Below, piece after piece: positions 1 to 10,442 of a stretch of 64,000 nt of DNA. Made by a program: the position numbers and the translations under genes. This stretch comes from Chondrus crispus (lineage: Eukaryota; Rhodophyta; Florideophyceae; Gigartinales; Gigartinaceae). The stretch lies in assembly GCF_000350225.1 (NCBI RefSeq), contig NW_005179151.1, positions 167,375 through 231,374 on the forward strand, given 5' to 3'. Within the stretch, counting starts at the first letter, position 1. The number at the start of each line of letters is the position of its first letter. Below the pieces are notes generated by a model. That model saw only the letters and a program-made list of their open reading frames with translations. It searched no databases and was not told the DNA's origin.

Positions 1-2
1 TT

Positions 3-445
3 TTCCTAGAACAAAATGAGAGTCGCGCACAGTTCTTGGAACAGAATCCGCCACAGACTCCCAACCCTCGTCTCCACAACGTCTATTTCTGCCAGCGCTG
101 GAGTGCCAAGGTATGTGCTCAACGTTGATTTGCTCAGCAAAAGTAAACTTGTTCACGTCTAACCGCTGCTGCCCTTGCATTTCTTGGTGGAGACGACCTG
201 GGCCTCTTATGAAATTGCAATCAGCTGAGTCCAGGAATGCTTGTCTAGAAAATTTTATGGACTGCCCGAAACGATCAGGACCGCTCTCGCTACGGTCTTG
301 GATGATGGGTGAGTCAAGCACAGAACGAATACCACAAACGGGAGTGGACGGAGATGGAGACGACATTGTCTTCTAATGTGATAGCGGCGGCGGCGACGGT
401 GGGGGGCGGCGGTGTATGTTCTCGAATGTTCTCGTACTCGGCTGA
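3..445 (+). CDS. 3' end of a spliced host gene (partial, tentative)
   Basis: Unrecognised protein, possibly three exons. Frame 3 is open from base 3 to 110 and ends at AAG followed by a GTATGT donor. A frame-compatible acceptor (CAG, ending 234) opens exon 235-308, whose residues include RKFYGLPETIRTALATVL, followed by a GTGAGT donor at 309. A TAG acceptor ending at 384, with CTAAT-like branch sequence just upstream, leads to a glycine-rich tail and a TGA at 443-445. Intron sizes would be 124 and 76 bases. Donor quality and phase continuity are seen directly; exon choice is inference. No family recognised. The gene continues to the left of the window. Confidence 0.35.
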
Positions 446-2258
446 GAGAGAATGAGTGTGGAATGCGCAGATCGGGGTGAGGCAAACATTTACAACGACG
501 CAGAGAAGGAAAAGCGACTCCCTCGGCCAGTATAAGTAAAGTATCTTTTCGTATCTGCATGTACCGTACCGTATGCGCGTATGCTCACCACACAACTGAC
601 TGGTTGTCAATTAATGTCCCCCCCTACAATCGAAACAAAATGCACCTGTCTCCTACTGTATCGATACAATATCATGTGTCCCCCCCTGACACCGAAAGAT
701 TTTGACCTTGTCCCCCTCCCAATCTCAGAATGACCCTTTAATTTAAATGCTTTGGCAAAAAAGGGAGCTGACCTCATACGAGGACAAGCCCCGGTCGGAT
801 AGGCACCAGAAAAAATGAAGGTCAGAGTGCTGTTGACAAGGATCACATGAACAGCCTCTACTGTAGCACAGTCTTTTTGAGTTTCAGACTGTGTAAAGTT
901 TACCCTACCCTTCTGTAACTTACAGCACGCATTGAACAGGACACTACTCTACACAGCAGCATGGCACGGCCCTATATCTTACTCGTCTCGGCACCCCCTG
1001 TAGCAGCACACGGCCGAGCTCTGCGGGGGGGTTTGCCGGGCCGGGCGGTGAGCAGGGCGGGGCGCGCGGGCTCGGGTGCGGCGGCCGGCGCACGTGGCCG
1101 CGCGTGCTCAGCAGCAGGGCATGTCTAGAGCGGCGAGCGCCCCCCTGCCACGCGGGACGACACGCCGGCGGCCGGGCGCGCGTCCTCGCGCCATCCTCGC
1201 GCGCGATGGTCGGCGCGGGGGAGGTGGCGGCGGGACGCGGCGCGCCCCGTGGCGCTTGTACGACGGCGCTCGCGGTACAAGGCAGCGAGGCGGCGCTATC
1301 ATAAAATGGGGGCGAGAAGGCGATACTGTAATGCGGGGCTCGCAGGGTGCAGCAGTGGAGGCGGCGTAAACGGGCTGGGCGAGCACAGGCGGCTGGAGGA
1401 TGAGCGATTTACCTCACATGCGGGCTGTCCTTTTTTGCAAAATATAAATGTACAGTATGTTAAAGTGGAAATGTGGAATGTCATTTTTAGACCATTTCGT
1501 TCCAAATTTCGGGATACCCTGTACTGTAGCAATTCTGAATACCGTACACATCAACGGAGAAAGAATCTACTGTAGTGCGACCACAAGTACCAATCCGCTT
1601 TCTACACAGGCGGTTTAGTTGCAAAGGCAACAGCACATGACGTCTCAAGGTTTCTCAAAAAAGGTTGCTTGCGAAGGACTTCTGAAAGCGCCCGGAAAAC
1701 ATACATACAGCAATACTGTACAATCCTCACTACAGTATAATTTATCCTTCCTCACCGCAGGAATCTAGTGGCGTATCTTCCTCTTTTTTGAGAAAGTATG
1801 AGTCCAGAAAATAAAGTTGAAAAGCAACCTCGCAGTGCGGAAGGTCAATGGTCATCGACGCACACGCTGCACGGGCGACACGGGCGGCGTGCGGCGGCCG
1901 ACAAGGTGTAAGTCCCGGCCACGCCATATGTTCGTATGTGAACACCACGTGCACATCAGCGGCAGTGGGGCTGATGCTGGCGGACTTGGGCCGGGCAGTA
2001 TCCGTGCGCGTGCAGCTGAGCAGCGTACAAGTAGTGGCTGCGGGTGTCTGACCCCGGGGGGGGGGGGGGGGGGGCTCTTTCCCGCTAATTACGGGTGTTG
2101 CATGCCGGCGGTATTCGCAAAGCCATCCTTCTTGCGCTCTCCCCTACAAGTATTTATCAGAATCCCTGCCACATTCGCAAAAACAGACACGTTTCTACCC
2201 TCGTACAAAACTATTGAAGCGGTAGCATCCTGCCAGTGGATCTGCGCTTTAGCGGAGC
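446..2258. other. intergenic region upstream of the copper ATPase
   Basis: No convincing gene. Bases about 1010-1370 are very GC- and CpG-rich and open in several frames, which is typical of such composition and not evidence of coding. Several TACTGTA/TACAGTA heptamers occur, and a run of 19 G lies at 2056-2074. Two short segments resemble the ends of the Harbinger element found at 6.5 kb: 745-785 (reverse orientation, GACCTCATACGAGG near an A-run) and 1400-1455 (AGCGATTTACCTCACATG followed by CTTTTTTGCAAAATATA). They may be remnants of that transposon family. The promoter of the ATPase should be in the last few hundred bases. Confidence 0.5.
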
Positions 2259-5200
2259 ATGCCATCTCCGGCCGCACCTNNNNNNNNNNNNNNNNNNNNN
2301 NNNNNNNNNNNNNNNNNNNNNNNNNNNNNNNNNNNNNNNNNNNNNNNNNNNNNNNNNNNNNNNNNNNNNNNNNNNNNNNNNNNNNNNNNNNNNNNNNNNN
2401 NNNNNNNNNNNNNNNNNNNNNNNNNNNNNNNNNNNNNNNNNNNNNNNNNNNNNNNNNNNNNNNNNNNNNNNNNNNNNNNNNNNNNNNNNNNNNNNNNNNN
2501 NNNNNNNNNNNNNNNNNNNNNNNNNNNNNNNNNNNNNNNNNNNNNNNNNNNNNNNNNNNNNNNNNNNNNNNNNNNNNNNNNNNNNNNNNNNNNNNNNNNN
2601 NNNNNNNNNNNNNNNNNNNNNNNNNNNNNNNNNNNNNNNNNNTCTGTGCGCTTCATGTTTGATCCGCCGCTGGCCACGCTCTCGTTCCCCTCGGCCGACC
2701 CCGCCGCGCTCGTGCACGCCGTCGCGGCCGCCGGCTGGGAGGCCCGCGTCGCCCCGAGCGCGCGCGAACTCGTGCCGCGCCGTGTCGTGCTCCGCGTCGA
2801 GGGCATGACATGTATGAATTGCGTCGGGAAAGTCGCCGCCGCACTCGAGGCATTGGAATCTGCCACTGACGTCGCCGTGTCGCTCGAGGACGGCCGAGCC
2901 ACCTTGAGATTTGCGGGCGAGGACGATGCTCTGGTGCGCGCCGTCGCCGAGGGCGCGAACAAGGTTGCCGTCGTTTTGCCTCTAAACGGTCAGGTGGCCG
3001 CGGAGGAAGACCAGCATCTATCCCAGGTCGACCTATCGCCGCCCGTGAGCCCGCTACGCGATGTTGTGCTTCGTATCGAAGGTATGACGTGTATGAATTG
3101 CGTCGGGAAAGTCTCCGTCGCGCTCGAGGCCTTGGAATCTGCCGCTGACGTCGCCGTGTCGCTCGAGGACGGCCGAGCCACCTTGAGATTTGCGGGCGAG
3201 GACGATGCTCTGGTGCGCGCCGTCGCCGAGGGCGCGAACAAGGTTGCCGTCGTTTTGCCTCTAAACGGTCAGGTGGCCGCGGAGGAAGACCAGCATCTAT
3301 CCCAGGTCGACCTATCGCCGCCCGTGAGCCCGCTACGCGATGTTGTGCTTCGTATCGAAGGTATGACGTGTATGAATTGCGTCGGGAAAGTCTCCGTCGC
3401 GCTCGAGGCCTTGGAATCTGCCGCTGACGTCGCCGTGTCGCTCGAGGACGGCCGAGCCACCTTGAGATTTTCGGGCGAGGACGATGCTCTGGTGCGCGCC
3501 GTCGCTGAGGGCGCTAAAAAGGTCGCCGTTGTATTAGACCCGCACCGCCCGGTCGCCGTGCCGCTCACCGTCAACAAGAACCCGCGCATGTCGAAGGTTG
3601 AGCTGTCGTGGCCCGTTCTGGGCAAGGACGACACCATCGTCCACTTTTCGAACGAGGATGTTACGCGAGGGTACCGCAAGGAGCACCATGATAGCCTTGT
3701 GGAGAGCGATGCCTCCTCAGCCAACGACGTCACCACACAATTGCGCGTGAGTGGCATGACGTGCTCAGCGTGTGTGGGGTCTGTGGAGACCGTCCTGTCC
3801 AAGGCCGACGGTGTGTCGAAGGCGAAAGTCAACTTGCTTGCCGGACGCGCCACCGTCATCCACGACGCGTCCCTCACCGTCGCCCAAGAACTAGCCGCTC
3901 TCGTCGCCGCCTCAGGCTTCCAGTGTCAGGTTTTGGAAAGCACCGGCAATAACGACAAATCCACCGCGGCAAACGTTCCCGTGGCCTCATCCTTCCGCAT
4001 TGACTTTCCCACTGACGCCCAAGCCCAGAACGCTCTGAAGATCTTGCGTTTCTCTCCTGGCGTCGAAACTGTCCAAGTGGCTGGCTGCACTGCCTCTCTC
4101 ACCTTGACTCTTGGCATGCCCAAGTCCCAGATCCTTCGTATTTTAGAATCGGATGGCTTACTCGGCAAAATGATTTTGAAGCGCTCGTTTGACTCGGAGC
4201 GCGCCGCCAACCTCCGCGGCGACAACCTCGGCGCCACCGATGTCATCGACGAAGAAGCCAACATGTGGCGCAAGAGATTTTTGATGGCCTTCTCGCTTAT
4301 GGTTCCCATCATGCTCATTGGATTCATCCAGGGTCGCACCATGAGGTTCCGTATGGGCCAAGTGCAGTGGGTCCACTTTGCCCTAGCAACGCCCGTCCAG
4401 TTTATCTGTGGACGAGGATTTTACCGCTCGAGCTACTATGCGTTGAAGAAGCGACGGGCAACGATGGACGTTTTGGTCGCCCTCTCCACCTCCATTGCAT
4501 ATTTTTCCAGCGTGGTCGTAGTTTTGAGCGGCCAAGGATTGAGCGGTGACATGTCTCTGGGTCACGCGGCCATGTTCAATGTCTCGGCGATGATTATCAC
4601 AATGGTATTGGCTGGCAAATGGCTCGAAGCAACCGCCAAGCGGAGAGCAGCAGCTGGAGTGGCCGCGTTGTCAGCCCTCTCACCTGACAATGCAATTTTA
4701 TACGACGTGCGGGAGGGTGTCTCCTGTCACACGGAAGTGCCTGTGAGTGTCATCAATGTCGGTGACATTGTTCGCCTCTTTCCAGGGGATCGCGTGTCCA
4801 CCGATGGTCAAGTCATTGACGGAATGTCTGCAGTTGACGAATCCATGCTCACGGGAGAAAGCAACCCCGTGCCGAAGAGAAAGGGCGACTTTGTCTATGG
4901 CGGCACTGTCAACGGAGGTGGATCCATGCTGGTCCGCACATCCGCCGTGGGTGAGGAAGCCGTCCTGTCTCAGATCGTCAAATTGGTGAATGACGCACAA
5001 ACTTCAAGAGCACCGATCGAGGCATTTGCCGACCGCGTCTCTGCAGTCTTTGTACCCACCGTCGTCACCATATCTCTCCTCGTGTTTGTAGGATGGTACA
5101 GCGCCGCAGTATTTAACTGGATTCCCAGGGAATGGTGGGCTGCTGAGGGGCGCTTCTTTTTCGCCCTCTTATTCGCTCTGGAGACTATGGTTATCGCTTG

Positions 5201-6527
5201 CCCATGCGCGCTCGGGCTGGCCACGCCAACAGCCGTGATGGTTTCGTCGGAAGTTGGAACGCGCATGGGCGTACTTTTCAGAGGTGGCGGTGCAGCCTTG
5301 GAAGCGGCCAAAGGCGTCAAGACGGTACTATTCGACAAGACGGGAACTCTCACAATGGGCAAGCCCGAGGTTGCCGCCGTGCTTGTTGGGGAAGAAGGCG
5401 CAAACGCTGTGGAACAGGCATCCGTTATTCTCTCTGACTTGATCTACGCCGTAGAATCTGAATCGCATCACCCCTTGGCTTCCGCCATCACAAGTTATTT
5501 AAGGGGTAAGAGCGGTGAACAAGTGAGTGCCGGCAGCTTCGCATACAAAATTTCTGAGCTTGAAGAGTTGCCTGGGCGCGGGGTTAAGGCGGTTGTGAAC
5601 AAAGGAGAGTATTCTGTCCGAGTTGGATCTCGGGCCTGGGCATTTGGTGAGAAGGGTGATCTGGAAAGACAACTGTTGACGGCATCAGAGCTTGCACAGA
5701 TTGACAGGATGGAGCGTGAGGATGGGCTTACTGTGGTTGCGGCGGTTGTGAACAGCTCCCTAGTTGCAATCTACGGTTTGGAGGACACTGTCCGACCGGA
5801 AGCGGAGGCTGTTGTGTCATACCTCAAGTCTGAGCTTTCAGTCGCGTGCCACATCGTCACCGGAGACTCCGAGGAGACAGGACGTGCAATAGCGCGTAGA
5901 GTTGGAATCCCAACAAACAATCTGCGGTCGAGAGCAATGCCATGGACAAAGATTGATGTGGTCAAATCGCTTCCGGAGGGAAGTGGATGTTTTGTGGGTG
6001 ATGGCATCAATGATGCACCGGCATTGGCGGCATCATCTCTAGGGATCGCGATTGGCGCAGGGGCACCCGTAGCCGCCGAGAGCGCGGCTGTGGTTCTCGT
6101 GAGGTCCGACCTGCGTGGTGTGGTGAATGCACTTGCATTGGCACGGGCTACGTTCAGACGGGTCCGCATCAACTTCGTGTGGGCAATAGGGTACAACATT
6201 TTAGGAATTCCTTTGGCTGCCGGCGTCTTGTACCCGTTCTTCCAAATACGTGTACCACCGCTTGTGGCGTCTGGAGCGATGGCTCTATCCTCAACATGCG
6301 TGGTTCTGTCATCGCTGGCGCTCCAATGGTTTAAACCGCCAAATCTCGACACGGCTCCGAGGTCAAACGGTGCAGAAATGTATGGGATTAGCACGCGACG
6401 GGAAGCATTCACCATTTGGGAGGAGGCAGATGAAGGAAGCGATTTAGTGGCTGCGAGCAGCGCCGGGTCAGACGCATCGTGGCGAGCTGTCGAAACCCCA
6501 CTGCTTGATGGAGAGATGGCGGTCTAG
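2259..6527 (+). CDS. P1B-type Cu(+)-transporting ATPase with multiple HMA domains
   Basis: Membrane pump that uses ATP to move Cu(I) out of the cytosol, into the secretory route or out of the cell (CopA/ATP7/RAN1 family). Numbered from the ATG at 2259 and counting the gap: tail of a first HMA domain (about 130-165); three HMA domains with GMTCMNC at 183, 276 and 369; one with GMTCSAC at 500; and a degenerate HMA-like fold without cysteines (about 550-620). The first transmembrane helices start near 670; actuator motif TGES; CPC metal site in the membrane at 981-983; phosphorylation motif DKTGT with Asp1026; an HP-type loop reading SHHPL; GDGIND at 1247-1252; then YN and MxxSS in the last helices, which mark Cu(I) specificity. 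Intronless as far as seen. TAG in frame at 2250 precedes the ATG, but the true start could lie in the gap. The stop codon coincides with a transposon junction. Confidence 0.93.
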   Translation: MPSPAAPXXXXXXXXXXXXXXXXXXXXXXXXXXXXXXXXXXXXXXXXXXXXXXXXXXXXXXXXXXXXXXXXXXXXXXXXXXXXXXXXXXXXXXXXXXXXXXXXXXXXXXXXXXXXXXXXXXXXXXXXXSVRFMFDPPLATLSFPSADPAALVHAVAAAGWEARVAPSARELVPRRVVLRVEGMTCMNCVGKVAAALEALESATDVAVSLEDGRATLRFAGEDDALVRAVAEGANKVAVVLPLNGQVAAEEDQHLSQVDLSPPVSPLRDVVLRIEGMTCMNCVGKVSVALEALESAADVAVSLEDGRATLRFAGEDDALVRAVAEGANKVAVVLPLNGQVAAEEDQHLSQVDLSPPVSPLRDVVLRIEGMTCMNCVGKVSVALEALESAADVAVSLEDGRATLRFSGEDDALVRAVAEGAKKVAVVLDPHRPVAVPLTVNKNPRMSKVELSWPVLGKDDTIVHFSNEDVTRGYRKEHHDSLVESDASSANDVTTQLRVSGMTCSACVGSVETVLSKADGVSKAKVNLLAGRATVIHDASLTVAQELAALVAASGFQCQVLESTGNNDKSTAANVPVASSFRIDFPTDAQAQNALKILRFSPGVETVQVAGCTASLTLTLGMPKSQILRILESDGLLGKMILKRSFDSERAANLRGDNLGATDVIDEEANMWRKRFLMAFSLMVPIMLIGFIQGRTMRFRMGQVQWVHFALATPVQFICGRGFYRSSYYALKKRRATMDVLVALSTSIAYFSSVVVVLSGQGLSGDMSLGHAAMFNVSAMIITMVLAGKWLEATAKRRAAAGVAALSALSPDNAILYDVREGVSCHTEVPVSVINVGDIVRLFPGDRVSTDGQVIDGMSAVDESMLTGESNPVPKRKGDFVYGGTVNGGGSMLVRTSAVGEEAVLSQIVKLVNDAQTSRAPIEAFADRVSAVFVPTVVTISLLVFVGWYSAAVFNWIPREWWAAEGRFFFALLFALETMVIACPCALGLATPTAVMVSSEVGTRMGVLFRGGGAALEAAKGVKTVLFDKTGTLTMGKPEVAAVLVGEEGANAVEQASVILSDLIYAVESESHHPLASAITSYLRGKSGEQVSAGSFAYKISELEELPGRGVKAVVNKGEYSVRVGSRAWAFGEKGDLERQLLTASELAQIDRMEREDGLTVVAAVVNSSLVAIYGLEDTVRPEAEAVVSYLKSELSVACHIVTGDSEETGRAIARRVGIPTNNLRSRAMPWTKIDVVKSLPEGSGCFVGDGINDAPALAASSLGIAIGAGAPVAAESAAVVLVRSDLRGVVNALALARATFRRVRINFVWAIGYNILGIPLAAGVLYPFFQIRVPPLVASGAMALSSTCVVLSSLALQWFKPPNLDTAPRSNGAEMYGISTRREAFTIWEEADEGSDLVAASSAGSDASWRAVETPLLDGEMAV
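2280..2642. other. assembly gap (363 N)
   Basis: Unresolved bases that fall inside the N-terminal metal-binding part of the copper ATPase. As drawn, the gap length keeps the reading frame (121 codons), but N counts are often arbitrary. The sequence just to its right is the tail of another heavy-metal-associated domain, so the gap probably hides at least the CxxC half of that domain. The near-identical 279-bp repeats immediately downstream are a plausible reason for assembly failure. Confidence 0.95.
2802..3535 (+). repeat. tandem 279-bp coding repeats (three HMA domains)
   Basis: Three consecutive metal-binding domains of the ATPase repeat with a period of exactly 279 bp (93 codons): the CxxC motif ATGs are at 2805, 3084 and 3363. 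The stretch from about 2871 to 3150 is almost base-for-base the same as 3150 to 3429, including the linker, with only scattered differences such as G to T at the AGATTTGCGGGC/AGATTTTCGGGC position in the last copy. Silent sites are conserved too, so the copies are recent or kept uniform by gene conversion. Confidence 0.95.
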
Positions 6528-7082
6528 TGTCTAGACGACAAGCGATTTGACCTCATATGAGGTCAGTCATGGCCTCATATGAGGCCAGTTGTTTTTTGCA
6601 AAAATATATATAAATTAAATCGAAACTTTAAAAAGTCAGTTTGGACACCATTTCTTTAACGTATTTGCCCTCGGCATTAACATCTTGCAAAACATTGGGA
6701 TGGCAGTTTCCAATGCACAGAGAGACTAAGGGTCGTTCTAACTCCAAAAATTAATCAAAAATTAATGTACGGTACCGCATGGATTTTGGATGGCAGACGC
6801 TCATTGGGCATACCCTACCAAAAATCTTCTCATTCCATACACGAGCTCCATTCCGCATGCCACACTTTTGGGACTTGCAAGCCGATCTGCCGCAAGTCCC
6901 GCTGGCTCTTTTGTGTATGGAAGACGATTCCCAGCCCCAAATCGGGATCTCACGCTCTTACAAAAAAACCCAAATACTGATTGTCACCTCGAATTTCGCC
7001 CTCGGTCCTGTTCAAAAACACAGAACCGCACCTATCCACCCTCCTCCCACCTCAAAGCCTTCCCAACCCCTCCGACACAAAT

Positions 7083-8583
7083 ATGTCCTCTCCTCGCCGT
7101 CCCTCATATCCACCGAACCCGCGCGACACCATGAACCGTCGAGATGCCGCACGTCGTGCCGCACCCGTCGCGGCACAGAGCACCCCGAGCCCCCAACACA
7201 TCCATGTGGCGCAACGTGAAGACCTCACACAACCACCCCCCTCCATTTTTCCCTCCTTGTATGATCCCGAACAAACGCCCCCTGAAACCCATCCCCCAGT
7301 TGAAAGCAAAAAACCCCACCCGCTTTTATCGCCTTCACCTCAAGCCCCTTTACGTCGGGGTGTCGAATCAAGAAGTCACTCTTATCATCCACATGGCGCA
7401 CAAGTCTTAGAAGAGTTCACTACTCCATCCTCTCACGCACCCACTCGACAAGTCCTGGCAGGTTTTGCACATGTAGACCCGCCTTGTCGCGTTGGGATTT
7501 CCCCAGACAAGCTACCACAGGCAATATTATCTAGGGCATTACGTCGTCTCGGAATTTCAAGCAACCGCCGAAAAGGCGTGCTAGCTACGCGGCTGCGCAC
7601 ACACGGAATCGATAGCCCGGAACGCATATCGACCCTTGCAAGAAAGTGGGAAGAGGTGGGGTGTGTTGATGTGTCAATTTTGGGAGGGCAGATCAGCGGT
7701 TCTCATCAAAAGAGTACCGCTGAGATCTCGTGCCCCCAACTGGACCCGACATGAAACAGCTCGTCTCTGTCATGTGATGGCTGATGCTAGGAATCCAACA
7801 GTGCTACAGTGCATGTATCAGAGGGCAGAGACGCGAGCGGAGCTTGATGAAGGACGTCATGACCCTTTTGCGCATGAATTTCAAGATCTGTTCAATGATC
7901 GAGAATTTGTACCATCCCCACCGGAGCCCGTCGATGGCATTGTCAGTGATTTGTTGAGTACATTTGATGCTAGCCTACATCCCTTCCGGAGGGATGGAAC
8001 TACTTTAAAGCAAAGATGGACTCGTCTGCGATCACTGTACACAGTAGCTTGCAACAACTTTGCAAAATCGGGACAATCTGATTCTGAGATGTTTCCATCA
8101 TTCATGCGAGGGGACGAGTCCTTGTGCTACATGCATTGTGTATTTAAACACCACCCGAGTATAGATGCAGTTTTAAGATCTCTACCGCGACATGCATGGG
8201 GAGAAAGCGGGGTTGAGGAGATTTCTCGTACAAGGTCTACAGTACCATCGGACTCATACTCTGGGCGTAAAAGACGTCGGGATGATGGCCTAATGGACAT
8301 TGCTCAAGTCGTCAAGCAAATGGCGACTGAGCAGACTGCTCCTACGCCAATAATTATTCAGCACTCTCCCGGTCATGCTGGGAGCCATAATGGAACCGGT
8401 GAAAGAAGTCAGGCTGCAGCAGGAACCAAAATAAATCCCTCCTGTTCAGAAACAGTTGCTACAGTCAGGGACCTACTGGATCTCGAGCGACAACTATGTG
8501 ATGACGTAAAGGGTTTGGCAACTGTAGACAGCGCTCCAATTCACGAAGAAGATAAGCGAAGCGCTACAGGTCTCTTCGTTTAA
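7083..8583 (+). CDS. Harbinger ORF1-type Myb/trihelix-like DNA-binding protein (frame change inside)
   Basis: Accessory DNA-binding protein that in this superfamily helps the transposase reach the nucleus and the element ends. The 5' part (MSSPRRPSYPP at 7083, frame open to 7754) is proline/arginine-rich and holds a SAP-like stretch around residues 143-175. The 3' part is in another frame (7636-8583), beginning near NWTRHETARLCHVMAD and containing LKQRWTRLRSLY and a C-terminal basic KRRRDDG patch, a Myb/SANT-like layout. A short intron (GT..AG near 7660-7720) or a +1 frameshift joins them; I cannot decide. A homologous but broken copy at 59266-60122 supports both the family and the frame order. 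Confidence 0.6.
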
Positions 8584-8685
8584 AACTGCTGCGCAAAACG
8601 AGGAATTCAATTGCAAAACATATGCGTACTCTGGACGACGATGACTCTTCTGGAAATGAGGAGTGATTATGTACAAAGACAGAAT

Positions 8686-9908
8686 TTACGGTCTACGGAT
8701 AGCAAGGTTATGAAAGTTATCAGAAAAATGTTGTCGTAAAATTGAGGTATCTAGGTCCCGACGTCGGCGATGATCCATCAGGTCGCACTCGTCTTGTAAG
8801 TGGACAGTACGGTCAGGTCCACACATATGACCTAGGTCATCTTCATGAGAAGGATTTGGAACCTCGAGGTCAGCGTTTCGATCAATAATGTAGTTATGGA
8901 GTTTACAGCATACCATGACAACGTGGACACTTTTGGGCAAGTGGCACGACAACGGTCGCCATAACACCCCCAGCGAGCAACCAGCATACCGAATGCCTGT
9001 TCAATAAAAATGCGAGCTGAAGATTGCCAATAATTGAAACAGTCCTTTGCTGTAGACAGCCCACGACCCGGCCAAGGCGTCAACAACCTCTCTGAACATG
9101 TGTAGGCGTCATCTGCTGCCACCCAATATCTTTGATGTAGTCCACTGTCGGATTTTGCCAACAGCGCAGCTAGGGAGGTTATGCTATATGCCGTGCTGTC
9201 ATGCGTTGATCCTGCGGCGAGGCATCCAACGTATGTACACCTGTAGAACGAGTCACAAATTGCCTGAACATTCAGGGCAAAAAAGCCCTTGCGATTGTAG
9301 TAGGATGAGGAATTGGGAACCTCAATTCGACTTGGTTCCTTGATTTTTATGGCAATGCCATCGAGCGCACCGCAGCACCCGCGCAAAACACTTGTTACTC
9401 CTCTCGAAAATCCATCTGAAACCTTCTCAAGCCACGCAAGATCACTGTACGGAAACGACAAAGGGAGCACGAGGTCGAGGTCGTCAAGTGTTTGATCAAT
9501 GTAGTAGTAAATGGACGAAGGTGGTTGTGAATGCGCGACAGACAGGTCCAGATATGAACCTCCTGCTAGCCATCGGATAGTTACTGACAGGAGAAGCAAA
9601 GGGCACGATCTCCTACATGGACCGTTGTACTCTCGGACGAGCTTTTCTGCAAGGTCCAGAAATACAGGCAAGGGCATTCGGTATAATCGCTTGAAAAACG
9701 ATGCCGTCACCGCTGCGTGCATCGAGGAAAACGAACAGGAGGTCCGGATTGTGTTAGTACTTCGTGCTCTCTTGCGATAGAGGCTGCAGTATAGGAACGA
9801 GCACAGTATCACAATGAGGCGTGCTTTTCTGCGCCTCTGTATCGCTGTTGATAGCGCCTGCATCTCTGCAAAGGAAGGGAGATGTTCTTCGTCAGTGTCT
9901 CGATCCAT
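8686..9908 (-). pseudogene. Harbinger-type DDE transposase with one frameshift
   Basis: Cut-and-paste transposase (DDE_Tnp_4/PIF-Harbinger type). Starting at 9908 (MDRDTDEEHL), the 358-residue frame shows RLYRMPLPVFLDL, then the catalytic series Asp183 in GALDGIAI, Asp237 in GSTHDST, Asp267 in AADDAYT and Glu303 in EQAFGMLVARWG. At a run of five G near 8964-8968 the frame changes and continues as VLWRPLSCHLPKSVHVVMVCCKLHNYIID to 8686, the expected C-terminal segment. A single missing base in a homopolymer explains it, so this is either a very young pseudogene or a base-calling error. It is convergent with the Myb-like gene. Confidence 0.85.
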
Positions 9909-10388
9909 AGTGCAATGGAGTCCGGGACCAAAGTGTGAGTGCCGTCCTGGTGATGGCGCTTTCGCCTCGTCCTACAGTATATGGAGCGCCACTCCAAAAA
10001 CATACATTCTGATACTGTACTCTATTTGGAACAAAAGGTAAAATTTTCAATGTACAGTATGGGAATCCATACCGTACCGTGCATAAACTTTATGAGTTGG
10101 AACGAGCCTAATGAAGTTTCAATGATCAGTTTGCTTTTTAAACCGGCGTTTTGGTTTCGAAGAAATCAACATAAAACGTTTTGAGGTTGGTCAAAAAGGC
10201 TCCTTTTTTGGGCATTTTAAAAATGGCTGGAAAAGACGTGCAGATCTCACCAAACTGCGCTCTTCTGCAACGCAGAAGTCAACTGCGGTGGCGAGAGTAT
10301 CTTTTTCCATCTTGTTGAGCCAGCACAAGTAGAAAAAAATATGTTGAAAAGTGACCTCATATGAGGTCATTTGTCACCTAGACACTAG

Positions 10389-10442
10389 GGCAGACGGAAA
10401 GGTACTGTAGATAACTTTTTTATTTCTAGAGGACGAACCAGG
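10389..10442. other. 54-bp remnant of ATPase 3' flank between two transposons
   Basis: Only 54 bases separate the Harbinger right end from the left LTR of the gypsy element. If the transposon is removed at its CTAG ends, this sequence (GGCAGACGGAAAGG..) follows the ATPase stop codon directly, so it is probably the original 3' untranslated region or flank, now displaced by 3.9 kb. Confidence 0.5.

Larger units (their letters stand above)
6524..10388. mobile_element. PIF/Harbinger-like DNA transposon with terminal inverted repeats
   Basis: A complete 3.9-kb element. Left end CTAGTGTCTAG at 6524-6534 and right end CTAGACACTAG at 10378-10388 are inverted copies. Both are followed inward by GACAA and the 18-bp palindrome TGACCTCATATGAGGTCA, present once at each end (a related palindrome GGCCTCATATGAGGCC is added on the left). 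A second inverted match lies further in, with ACGGTA..GCATGGATT near 6768-6785 and its complement near 10050-10085. The element carries two convergent genes, a Myb-like DNA-binding protein (plus) and a DDE transposase (minus), the usual PIF/Harbinger gene pair. The target duplication is probably CTAG or TA; because CTAG is itself a palindrome the exact size cannot be read off. Confidence 0.85.
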
